From the NCBI GenBank assembly GCA_964481705.1, contig CAYZUC010000082.1:1-12659 (forward strand): a stretch of DNA of 12,659 nt, given 5' to 3'. The notes under the pieces are model-generated. The model did no database searches, had not been told where the DNA came from, and was given only the letters and a program-made list of their open reading frames with translations. Made by a program: the position numbers and the translations under genes. The stretch's first letter is position 1. Each line of letters opens with the position of its first letter. Below are positions 6,445 through 12,659 of this stretch, in pieces. The stretch comes from CAYZUC01 sp964481705 (GTDB lineage: Bacteria > Bacillota > Clostridia > Lachnospirales > Lachnospiraceae).

Positions 6445-6987
6445 TTAAATGTATGTGAGAAGATCCGTAACGGCCTTTCTCTTTGGAGCCTCCGGAGATT
6501 CTGCGGGATAACCAATACAGATTAAATTGACAAGTTCTCTATCCTCCGGGATGTTTAGCAATTCGGTAATCTTATCGTCGTCAAAAATACCCATAATCAC
6601 AGTACCAAGTCCGAGAGCATGAGCGGCGAGACAAAAAGTTTGTGAAGCACAGCCGGAATCAAACATCAGCCAGGTATCCTTACGGCCGGTAGTATAGGAT
6701 CCGTCCTTCTCATAACCGCTGCGTCCTTTTAAAGCGGTTACTGCTACCAACATAGGAGCCTTATTCATGGTTCCGCTGTTGTAAACAAAAGATGAGGTAC
6801 ACTCATTAGCAATACGATCCTTGATCTCTTTTGATTCGATTGCAATATAACGAACAATCTGAGTGTGTTTCCAAGAAGGAGAATAGGAAGCTGCCTTGAT
6901 AATTTCTTCCAATGTCTCGTGTGAGACGGGCTTGTCTGAGAAATTGCGTATACTTCTTCGTCCGTAAATACATGAGAGTGTATCCAT
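6445..6987 (-). CDS. Nitroreductase-family flavoprotein
   Basis: The 180-residue protein belongs to the FMN-dependent nitroreductase family, which uses NAD(P)H to reduce nitro compounds, quinones or other acceptors; the physiological substrate is unknown. Visible family features are the N-terminal FMN-phosphate contact region YGRRSIRNF (8-16), YSPSWKHTQ (35-43), the C-terminal half with ALGLGTVIMGIF (124-135) and the closing IGYPAESP (158-165). The length fits the short members. The ATG has AAGGAGG at about 9-nt spacing, and a near-consensus promoter lies upstream. It is followed by a terminator, so it may be a single-gene unit, although pyrBI lies downstream on the same strand. Confidence 0.92.
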   Translation of the reverse strand: MDTLSCIYGRRSIRNFSDKPVSHETLEEIIKAASYSPSWKHTQIVRYIAIESKEIKDRIANECTSSFVYNSGTMNKAPMLVAVTALKGRSGYEKDGSYTTGRKDTWLMFDSGCASQTFCLAAHALGLGTVIMGIFDDDKITELLNIPEDRELVNLICIGYPAESPEAPKRKAVTDLLTYI

Positions 6988-7014
6988 GAGTAGTCCCTCC
7001 TTTTCATTTCATTT

Positions 7015-7043
7015 ATTATATAATAGACGGGTCAAAATTTCAA
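7015..7043 (-). promoter_or_regulatory. Housekeeping promoter of the nitroreductase gene
   Basis: On the minus strand, TTGAAA (7043-7038), a 17-nt spacer and TATAAT (7020-7015) form a near-consensus sigma-A promoter. It is 27 nt upstream of the ATG, which leaves just enough leader for the AAGGAGG ribosome site. It diverges from the PH-gene promoter about 45 bp away. Confidence 0.75.
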
Positions 7044-7086
7044 TCTAATATCATGCAAAATAAGGGTATTTTTTTTCGTGTCGTTC

Positions 7087-7095
7087 TGTTATAAT
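7087..7095 (+). promoter_or_regulatory. Extended -10 promoter of the PH-domain gene
   Basis: TG-T-TATAAT at 7087-7095 is a perfect extended -10 element, 33 nt before the chosen ATG. No good -35 box is found 16-18 nt upstream, where the sequence is a T run, which is acceptable for extended -10 promoters. Confidence 0.6.
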
Positions 7096-7128
7096 AATCT
7101 GTATTAAATGAAAGCAGGAGGGTTACAA

Positions 7129-7503
7129 ATGGCATATACTGAGAGAAAAAGATGGTTGTTTTTTGGACTACCATGGACCTTTACAAAATATACAATTGGC
7201 AATGAGGTTCTTACGGTTGATACAGGTCTGCTCAAGACAGAAGAGAACGATTGCTATATGTATAAGATCCAGGATGTTAAAATGGAAACAAGCTTAATTG
7301 AGAAAATGTTTGGACTTGGTACCATCATCTGTTTTACCGGGGATGTATCTACACCGAAGATTGAACTTATACATATTAAGCATGCAAAAGAAGTGAAGAA
7401 TTTTATCCTGGAGAATTCTGAGATTGAACGTAGAAAGCGTCGCACCCTGAATACCCAGAATATCAGTGCTATTGATGAGGACGATATGGATGATTCCATT
7501 TAG
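7129..7503 (+). CDS. Bacterial PH-domain protein (bPH2/YdbS-like), small soluble form
   Basis: The start ATG at 7129 is chosen because AGGAGG (7116-7121) sits 7 nt before it; the ATG at 7108 in the same frame has no site. The 124-residue protein carries one pleckstrin-homology-like domain of the bPH2 type: a beta-rich run from YTIGNEVLTVDTGLL (22-36) through CYMYKIQDVKMETSL (42-56) and FGLGTIICFTGD (62-73), then a C-terminal helix. The closing segment is charged (ERRKRR) and acidic (DEDDMDD). Related YdbS proteins are membrane-anchored, but this one has no clear membrane helix. Its role is unknown. Its last 35 nt overlap the end of the opposite-strand gene. Confidence 0.85.
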   Translation: MAYTERKRWLFFGLPWTFTKYTIGNEVLTVDTGLLKTEENDCYMYKIQDVKMETSLIEKMFGLGTIICFTGDVSTPKIELIHIKHAKEVKNFILENSEIERRKRRTLNTQNISAIDEDDMDDSI

Positions 7504-7921
7504 TTAGTATTTTTTCATAAAGTAGTCCGGTGAGAAACCACCAGATGGCGTAGTCCAGGCGGATTACGCCATTAATATTATATTTGGAACGGCTATAATC
7601 CCATGGACAGAGCTTTCGTGAACGCAGCAGTCTTCCCGATACGTATTCGACAGTAAAGATGCTGAACATATAGATGATACCGCGGCATAATGCAGACTGT
7701 TTTCTACACAGCCTTGAGAGTGGGAGAATCAATATGCTCATTCCATAAATGGGGAACATCCATATAGAGGTTTGTCCTATTAAACGCAGATCTCTTCGAC
7801 GAAAGGAATCAAACGAAGTAAACAAGATTTCGATACACCAGCCAATCAGGCCGCAACATAAAAATTTTTTCATCATATGGTAAGTATGTCCAATTCTCAA
7901 AAGAGGTATTCCCTTTTTCAT
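7469..7921 (-). CDS. Membrane protein of the putative ABC-transporter type IV (CmpB-like) family
   Basis: The small integral membrane protein matches the family labelled putative ABC-transporter type IV (PF06541) by its N-terminal GLIGWCIEILFT (24-35), WMFPIYGMSIL (54-64), the central IFTVEYVSGRLLR (88-100) and CPWDYS...INGVIRLDYAIWWFLTGLLYE (105-136). About four membrane helices are expected. The transport role is a database label and is unproven. The start is uncertain: the ATG at 7921 has no ribosome site, and family members usually begin near MKKFLCCGL, which would put the start at 7876 or 7873 (135 or 134 residues). The 3' end overlaps the PH gene by 35 nt on the other strand, so both genes code through the same bases. 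Confidence 0.82.
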   Translation of the reverse strand: MKKGIPLLRIGHTYHMMKKFLCCGLIGWCIEILFTSFDSFRRRDLRLIGQTSIWMFPIYGMSILILPLSRLCRKQSALCRGIIYMFSIFTVEYVSGRLLRSRKLCPWDYSRSKYNINGVIRLDYAIWWFLTGLLYEKILTKWNHPYRPHQ

Positions 7922-8002
7922 GATTTCTTAAGAGAATGAAAAGAGAGGCTATAGAAAGACAATAAATGATGCATAAAATAGATGTGCAGGAACGGGAGCA
8001 AA

Positions 8003-9275
8003 ATGAATTACAGTCAGGCAATGGATTATTTTGAACAAACAAAACAATATGGAAGTGTTCTTGGACTGGAGAATATACGGGAATTATGTCGCCGCCTGGG
8101 TAACCCTCAAGATGGACTGCGATTTATCCATGTCGCAGGGACGAATGGAAAAGGCTCCACCTGTGCCTTTCTGTGTAATATTTTAAAGGAAGCTGGTTAT
8201 CGAACGGGCTGCTACAGTTCCCCGGCTGTTTTTTGCTACGAAGAAAGATATCGCGTGGATGGAAGAAATATCTCAAAGGCAATGGTAGCAAGACTGCTGA
8301 CACAGATAAAGGAGGAAGCTGAGGCAATGACCGCTGATGGACTTCCTCATCCAACTACATTTGAAANNNNNNNNNNCTTTAGCGTTTCTGTTCTTTTGGG
8401 AAAAGAAATGCGATATGGTTGTATTGGAGACCGGTATGGGGGGAGACCTTGATGCAACCAACATCATAAGGACTCCCGTAGTCAGCGTATTAACGTCCAT
8501 TTCTATGGATCATATGGGATTTTTGGGTAAAACAATAACGGAAATTACAGAAAAGAAGGCTGGTATCATTAAGGAGAATTCCAGAGCTGTTTCGATAAGA
8601 CAGAGAGAAGAATGTCTTGAAGTGATCAGAGAAAGAGCAAAGAAAATGAACAGTCCTCTTATTCTTGCGGATGATCATGAGGCTGAGCTTATTTCTCGTA
8701 AGTTCCCGGGATTAATATTTCGCTATCATGGAGAAGAATGGGAGCTCCAAATGTCCGGTGATTATCAAGTAAAAAATGCTGTCCTGGCATTAACAGTATG
8801 TTCTGTTTTAAAAGAACTTAACTTTTCGATTACGTTGGATCATATGAAGAAAGGGTTAAAGAGGTGTTTATTGCCGGGACGATTGTCTGTTCTGGAAGAA
8901 AAACCGTTGTTTTTAATCGATGGAGCACATAATGAGGAAGCTGCCATTAGTTTGGAAAAATCAATAAAGGAATATTTCCCGGGTAAGAGATTGATCTTCA
9001 TTATTGGGGTTCTAAAAGATAAGGAATATGAAAAGGTAATATTACATACGGTGACACTTGCTTCGGAGATTATTACAGTTACTCCACCCTGGCCGGAACG
9101 TGCACTTACAGCATTAGAGCTTGCGCAGACGGTAATGAAATACAATCCCCGGGTTACAGCAGCAGACAGTTTAGAGGATGCGGTGGAGATGGCTCATTTA
9201 CTGGCTGATCGGGATAGCATCATAATTGCATTTGGTTCCCTTTCGTTTTTAGGAAGACTTCATATAGGAAAATAG
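8003..9275 (+). CDS. folC: Bifunctional folylpolyglutamate/dihydrofolate synthase, interrupted by an N gap
   Basis: FolC adds glutamate to folates (and, in many bacteria, to dihydropteroate) using ATP. The start ATG at 8003 has GGGAG at 7994-7998; an upstream ATG at 7982 has no site. Visible features are the P-loop HVAGTNGKGST (43-53), YSSPAVFCYEERYRVDG (71-87), then after the gap DMVVLETGMGGDLDATN, the SISMDHMGFLG stretch, KAGIIKE, LPGRLSVLEEKPLFLIDGAHN and the closing IAFGSLSFLG. The reading frame changes across the ten Ns at 8367-8376. Family alignment from memory (FE-x-E-T-A before LAFLFF) suggests four residues are missing, which needs 9 nt, so the frame is whole in reality and the protein would be about 423 residues. 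It leads the folate cluster. Confidence 0.93.
8367..8376. other. Assembly gap placeholder (10 N) inside folC
   Basis: Ten Ns separate the two reading frames of folC. The true length must be 9 or 12 nt, or another multiple of three, to keep the frame. Nine nt gives the four residues expected from the family. The apparent frameshift is an artefact of the placeholder length. Confidence 0.95.
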
Positions 9276-9292
9276 TTTTCTTTGTATATTTG

Positions 9293-9301
9293 TGATATAA
9301 T
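9293..9301 (+). promoter_or_regulatory. Extended -10 promoter upstream of folE
   Basis: TG-A-TATAAT at 9293-9301 is a perfect extended -10 element 55 nt before the folE start, within the 81-nt spacer after folC. No clear -35 box is seen. It suggests that folE and the genes after it can be transcribed separately from folC. No tetrahydrofolate riboswitch was recognised in the leader. Confidence 0.55.
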
Positions 9302-9356
9302 AGGTCTGTTTGATTTTTGAATGCGTAAAAGTACAACGTAGTAGATAGGAGAAATC

Positions 9357-9920
9357 ATGTTTGATAAAGAGAAAATCGAAGAAGGCGTCCGTTTGATTCT
9401 GGAGGGAATCGGAGAAGATGTTGGACGAGAAGGACTCTTGGAGACTCCGGAACGTGTCAGCAGAATGTATCAGGAAATCTATGCTGGCATGGAAGAGGAT
9501 GCTGCTATTCCGCTTAGTAAAACATTTCACGCAGTAAATAGTGAAATGGTTTTGGAAAAAGATATTACCTTTTACTCCGTATGTGAGCATCATATGATGC
9601 CTTTCTATGGTAAGGCACACATTGCTTACATCCCCGATGGAAAAGTGGTTGGCTTGAGTAAGCTGGCAAGAACTGTTGAAGTCTTTGCAAAAAGACTCCA
9701 AATTCAAGAACAGCTGACTACACAGATTGCGGACGCGATTATGGGCAATCTTCATCCCAAGGGAGTTATGGTATTGATTGAGGCAGAACACTTATGCATG
9801 ACAATGCGAGGCGTGAAAAAGCCTGGAAGTTCAACTATGACTTATGCTACCAGAGGTATGTTCGAGGAACAGGAATCTCTTCGTAATGTTTTTTTTGGGA
9901 TGGTGAATTCACGTGGATAA
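9357..9920 (+). CDS. folE: GTP cyclohydrolase I (type IA)
   Basis: FolE converts GTP to 7,8-dihydroneopterin triphosphate, the first step of the pterin branch of folate synthesis. The 187 residues match the short bacterial form. Zinc ligands and active-site residues are intact: C76 and H79 in SVCEHHMMPF (74-83), and C147 in HLCMTMRGV (145-153). Other signatures are GLLETPERVSRMY (26-38), VGLSKLARTVEVFAKRLQIQE (98-118) and the closing EFLxL-like region. A TAGGAG site precedes the ATG. The 3' end overlaps the following GTG start by 8 nt, which indicates coupled translation with the HD gene. Confidence 0.97.
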   Translation: MFDKEKIEEGVRLILEGIGEDVGREGLLETPERVSRMYQEIYAGMEEDAAIPLSKTFHAVNSEMVLEKDITFYSVCEHHMMPFYGKAHIAYIPDGKVVGLSKLARTVEVFAKRLQIQEQLTTQIADAIMGNLHPKGVMVLIEAEHLCMTMRGVKKPGSSTMTYATRGMFEEQESLRNVFFGMVNSRG

Positions 9921-10360
9921 AATTAATGCAATTATACAAAACAGGGAATATCAAAGACATATCAGAAAGATTGCTGACCTGGAAAAAGATCGCTGCTTTT
10001 GTGGACACGATATTGTTCATTTTATGAATGTAGCAAGAATTGCTTATATTCTGAACCTGGAATATGGAATGAATCTTGAAAAGGAATTGATATATAGTAC
10101 AGCTTTACTCCATGATGTTGGCAGGGATGTGGAGTATATAGAGGGTATATCGCATGAGGTGGCGAGGGTTTGATCGAGAGTCGTCCTCCGAGATACTGAT
10201 AGCAATCCGTAATCATAGAAACGAGAAAATGAAAGATGAAAGAACGTTGAGTGGTATTATATATTCTGCTGACAAGATGTCTCGCGAGTGTTTTGAGTGT
10301 CGTGCATCAAAAGAGTGTAACTGGAAGGGAAAGAAGAGAAACGAAAGGATACGTTATTAA
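9913..10360 (+). pseudogene. HD-superfamily phosphohydrolase of the fol cluster, frame-broken
   Basis: The gene starts at GTG 9913, overlapping folE by 8 nt, and reads in one frame to about 10168. Here are DRCFCGHDIVHFMNVARIAYIL (26-47) with H32 and H36, and LLHDVGR with the HD pair H67-D68, ending ISHEVAR before a stop at 10171-10173. The rest of the family sequence appears in the next frame from about 10163 to 10360: GFDRESSSEILIAIRNHRNE, then GIIYSADKMSR with the last conserved aspartate, and a cysteine pair CFEC...KEC. Related proteins have about eight to ten more residues between HE and the EILIAI segment, so a deletion of roughly 25-30 nt not divisible by three is likely. It could be a real pseudogene or an assembly error. 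The TAA overlaps the folP ATG by one base. HD proteins of this type cleave phosphate esters; the substrate is unknown. Confidence 0.8.
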
Positions 10361-11178
10361 TGATTATTGGTGGACATGATTTTAAAACACAGGGAAATAC
10401 GTATATAATGGGAATCCTGAATGTTACGCCGGATTCCTTTTCTGATGGTGGAAACTTTGATACCATAGATAAAGCATTACATCATGTCGAACAAATGATT
10501 GCAGAGGGAGCGTCTATCATTGATGTGGGAGGAGAATCGACACGACCTGGAGCTGAACTTGTTTCTGAACAGGAAGAAATAGAACGAATTTGCCCTGTTG
10601 TGGAAGCGCTGAAAAGGAGTTTTGATATACCAATATCTGCAGATACATATAAAGGAAATGTAGCAGATGCTGTGATTCGTGCCGGCGCTGATATGATTAA
10701 TGATATTTGGGGATTAAAACAGGATCGGAACATGGCAGATGTGGTTGCAGACTATGGCATACCCATATGTATTATGCATAATCGTGAGAATAAGAGGTAT
10801 CAGGATTTTGTTAAGGAAGTTCGTGATGATTTGGAACAGAGCCTGAGAATTGCAGAAGCAGCCGGGATAAAAAAGGAACGTATTATTCTGGATCCTGGAG
10901 TAGGCTTTGCGAAATCCTATGAACAGAACCTGATATCCATTGGTCAGATGAAAGAGTGCATACCGGAAGGATATCCAATATTACTTGGGACATCCAGAAA
11001 ATCAGTCATTGGACTGACACTGGACTTACCGGTTATGGAGAGAGTAGAGGGAACGATTGTAACTACAGTTTTTGCGGTTCAAGCCGGCTGCATGTTTGTA
11101 CGTGTGCATGATGTAAAGGAAAATGCAAGAGCAATCAAAATGACACAGGCAATTCTGAATAAGAGTATTGGAGGGTGA
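10360..11178 (+). CDS. folP: Dihydropteroate synthase
   Basis: FolP condenses 6-hydroxymethyl-7,8-dihydropterin pyrophosphate with para-aminobenzoate to dihydropteroate, and is the target of sulfonamides. The 272 residues fit the family. Signatures are complete and in order: MGILNVTPDSFSDGG (17-31), IIDVGGESTRPGA (53-65), DTYK (95-98), NDIWG (114-118), IMHN (138-141), LDPGVGFAKS (177-186), LLGTSRKSVIG (208-218) and RVHDV (248-252). The ATG overlaps the TAA of the HD gene (TAATG), so translation is coupled and would be affected by the frame break upstream. An AAAGGA site lies about 14 nt before the start. folB-folK follows immediately. Confidence 0.97.
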   Translation: MIIGGHDFKTQGNTYIMGILNVTPDSFSDGGNFDTIDKALHHVEQMIAEGASIIDVGGESTRPGAELVSEQEEIERICPVVEALKRSFDIPISADTYKGNVADAVIRAGADMINDIWGLKQDRNMADVVADYGIPICIMHNRENKRYQDFVKEVRDDLEQSLRIAEAAGIKKERIILDPGVGFAKSYEQNLISIGQMKECIPEGYPILLGTSRKSVIGLTLDLPVMERVEGTIVTTVFAVQAGCMFVRVHDVKENARAIKMTQAILNKSIGG

Positions 11179-11180
11179 GT

Positions 11181-11996
11181 ATGGATCAGATACGAATCGA
11201 AAATCTTGAGGTTTTTGGAAAACATGGCGTATATAAAGAAGAAAACGCACTCGGTCAGAAGTTTTTAGTATCAGCCACACTTTATCTGACGTTGCATGAA
11301 GCGGGAGTACAAGATGACTTAACACGTTCGGTTAATTATGGTGAGGTATGTCATTACATTTCATCTTATCTTATTACAAATACATTCCAGTTGATTGAGA
11401 CAGCAACCGAACGCTTGGCAAAGAATCTTTTATTACGTTATGACTTGTTGGATGCGGTTGATTTGGAGATTAAAAAACCATGGGCTCCTATTGGATTGTC
11501 TTTGGAAACCGTATCTGTAAAAATACACAGAAGCTGGCATGAATGTTATTTAGCGCTTGGTTCTAATATTGGAGACAAGGAACAGTATCTCAAGCACGCA
11601 GTACAATCACTGGAGGAGATTCCGGAGTGCAGGGTACTGAAATGTTCGGACTTTTTACTTACAAAGCCATATGGACCGGTGGAACAGGAGGATTTCTTAA
11701 ATGGGGTGGTGAAAGTCAAAACGCTTTTTACACCACAGGAGCTTTTGAATGTGTGCCATACCATTGAATCAGATGCTGATCGGAAAAGAGAGGTTCATTG
11801 GGGGCCGAGAACATTGGATCTTGATATTCTTTTTTATGACGAATTGGTGTTAGAGAGTGAGAACCTGATCATTCCACATGCGGATATGGAGCATCGTGAT
11901 TTTGTTCTAAAGCCGTTGGCTCAGGTTGCTCCAAGAAAAAAGCATCCAGTAAATGGGAAAACCATTCAAAGGATGCTGGAAGAACTGGAAGCATAA
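11181..11996 (+). CDS. folBK: FolB-FolK fusion: dihydroneopterin aldolase / HPPK
   Basis: One chain carries two successive folate enzymes. Residues ~1-118 are dihydroneopterin aldolase (FolB), which cleaves dihydroneopterin to 6-hydroxymethyl-dihydropterin: LEVFGKHGVYKEE (9-21), VNYGEV (51-56), the substrate region IETATERLA (72-80) and the catalytic-lysine motif IKKPWAPIG with K99. Residues ~121-271 are the pyrophosphokinase (FolK): ALGSNIGD (125-132), WGPRTLDLDILFYD with the magnesium-binding D213 and D215, and LIIPHADMEHRDFVLKPL (229-246). The start ATG at 11181 has GGAGGG at 11170-11175; a GTG at 11175 in the same frame overlaps this site and is less likely. The fusion presumably passes the pterin between sites and its product to FolP, encoded just upstream. 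The stop abuts the stop of the next, opposite gene. Confidence 0.96.
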   Translation: MDQIRIENLEVFGKHGVYKEENALGQKFLVSATLYLTLHEAGVQDDLTRSVNYGEVCHYISSYLITNTFQLIETATERLAKNLLLRYDLLDAVDLEIKKPWAPIGLSLETVSVKIHRSWHECYLALGSNIGDKEQYLKHAVQSLEEIPECRVLKCSDFLLTKPYGPVEQEDFLNGVVKVKTLFTPQELLNVCHTIESDADRKREVHWGPRTLDLDILFYDELVLESENLIIPHADMEHRDFVLKPLAQVAPRKKHPVNGKTIQRMLEELEA

Positions 11997-12545
11997 TTAT
12001 TTCACATGCTTTGATGCTTCATCAAAGGGTTGTACGTCAACAGCTCCTTGAATCGGCGTACGATAGACAGGAGTAGGCTTATCAAATTCATTGAAATAAA
12101 CATATTGTGAAGTGGTATTGATATTTTCAAAATTACCGGCCATGATCTCTTCCTCTTCGCTGCCATCAAGGCGCATGCGACGAATGGATGGAGCATCTTG
12201 GCTGTTTTTTTGATAAAATATATAGTTTTCAGTTACATTGTAGGTATCTACGCGGTCATTTGTAAGCTTTTCAATCTCCCCGGAATTCATCTTGTAACGA
12301 TAAAGTCGATAATCATCTGCCACATTCATGTAGTAGACGTAATCGTGAAAAGCAGTGGGAGCCCATACATTCCCTTTATATACCGTTGATAACATGTCAG
12401 TAGTCGTATCAAGACAAAACAGATAATGATTATCCAGTGTGCCGTTAAAATAGATATTACCGTCCTGGACAGAGGCAGGGTCTATAATAAAATCTGCAAC
12501 CTGTCGTTCAAACTTTTTATCAATGCTTGACTTGTAGAGAGTCAT
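11997..12545 (-). CDS. DUF5050 beta-propeller-like protein, 5' end cut or frame-broken
   Basis: The 182-residue open frame consists of repeated segments that start with a tyrosine-rich strand, such as GNIYFNGTLDNHYLFCLD (28-45), DYVYYMNVADDYRLYRYK (68-85), ENYIFYQKNS (106-115) and QYVYFNEFDKPTPVYRT (147-163). This is the pattern of DUF5050 (LRP1-like beta-propeller) proteins, usually exported or membrane-linked and thought to bind ligands; the function is unknown. The ATG at 12545 is probably internal: the same frame runs upstream to 12632 and encodes another repeat-like segment (SLVGNYIYYQHYNNEEG) before a stop at 12633-12635. No usable start lies in that stretch. The real gene therefore probably begins outside the window, with a frame disruption near 12633 or an error at the sequence end. 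No signal peptide is visible. Confidence 0.75.
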   Translation of the reverse strand: MTLYKSSIDKKFERQVADFIIDPASVQDGNIYFNGTLDNHYLFCLDTTTDMLSTVYKGNVWAPTAFHDYVYYMNVADDYRLYRYKMNSGEIEKLTNDRVDTYNVTENYIFYQKNSQDAPSIRRMRLDGSEEEEIMAGNFENINTTSQYVYFNEFDKPTPVYRTPIQGAVDVQPFDEASKHVK

Positions 12546-12659
12546 GCCCTCCTCATTGTTATAATGCTGGTAATAGATATAATTTCCAACAAGTGACAGG
12601 ATCCCGGATGGTTCCTTTTTGATTGAGATAAGTTATTCAGAATGGGAATGGGTGCTTGG

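Noticed and set aside
7809..8042. 77-residue minus-strand frame upstream of the CmpB-like gene
   Set aside because: It overlaps the divergent spacer and the start of folC on the other strand, and its cysteine/serine-rich translation matches nothing.
8337..8366. Separate gene start for the second half of folC
   Set aside because: The frame before the N run is a shadow of the first half; the two halves together give one full FolC once the gap is taken as 9 nt.
9276..9356. Possible tetrahydrofolate or other riboswitch upstream of folE
   Set aside because: The leader after the promoter is only about 50 nt, AT-rich and without a recognisable aptamer fold.
9249..9791. 180-residue open frame on the minus strand over folE
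   Set aside because: It is antisense to folE and crosses its promoter; the translation has no recognisable domain.
1..12659. CRISPR array, insertion sequence, prophage or tRNA genes
   Set aside because: No regularly spaced repeats, transposase, integrase, terminal inverted repeats or tRNA cloverleaf were seen.

Overview
The window looks like a low-to-moderate GC chromosomal segment of an anaerobic clostridium, most likely a Lachnospiraceae-type gut or rumen Firmicute. This is inferred from gene content and style: AGGAGG ribosome sites, extended -10 promoters, stand-alone pyrBI, a folB-folK fusion inside a fol cluster, and a bacterial PH-domain protein. No gene pins down a species. The sequence is draft quality, with two runs of exactly ten Ns (3673-3682 and 8367-8376) and at least one internal frame break.

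Positions 1-174 hold the 3' end of a type A RNase P RNA (rnpB) and its terminator. Positions 188-2159 hold a four-gene unit: an ECF sigma factor, a single-pass membrane protein that is probably its anti-sigma factor, and two small membrane proteins, the last resembling the LiaI/LiaF transmembrane region. A candidate ECF-type promoter sits upstream and a strong hairpin closes the unit. It reads as an envelope-stress regulon that controls itself.

Next comes a membrane-anchored HD-GYP protein (c-di-GMP phosphodiesterase type). Its external domain has a CBM2/3-like signature, suggesting a link from extracellular polysaccharide to c-di-GMP. proA follows across an assembly gap and no proB is visible. 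proA runs into the minus-strand pyrB-pyrI operon (both subunits of aspartate transcarbamoylase). Upstream of pyrB on the same strand is a nitroreductase with its own consensus promoter and a terminator hairpin that falls in the pyrB leader.

A small PH-domain gene diverges from the nitroreductase and overlaps tail to tail with a minus-strand membrane protein of the putative ABC-transporter type IV (CmpB) family. The right half is a folate cluster on the plus strand: folC (apparent frameshift caused by the N placeholder), folE, an HD-domain gene broken by a frameshift with probable small deletion, folP, and a folB-folK fusion. Together these cover most steps from GTP to dihydropteroate plus glutamylation. 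The dephosphorylation of dihydroneopterin triphosphate has no assigned gene here, and the HD protein between folE and folP is the obvious candidate. The window ends in a minus-strand DUF5050 beta-propeller-like gene whose 5' part is cut or frame-broken.

Three convergent gene pairs (proA/pyrI, PH/CmpB-like, folBK/DUF5050) meet with 8 nt, minus 35 nt and 0 nt between stop codons, so no terminator fits between them. No CRISPR array, insertion sequence, tRNA or riboswitch was recognised, and no gene-free stretch exceeds 300 bases.
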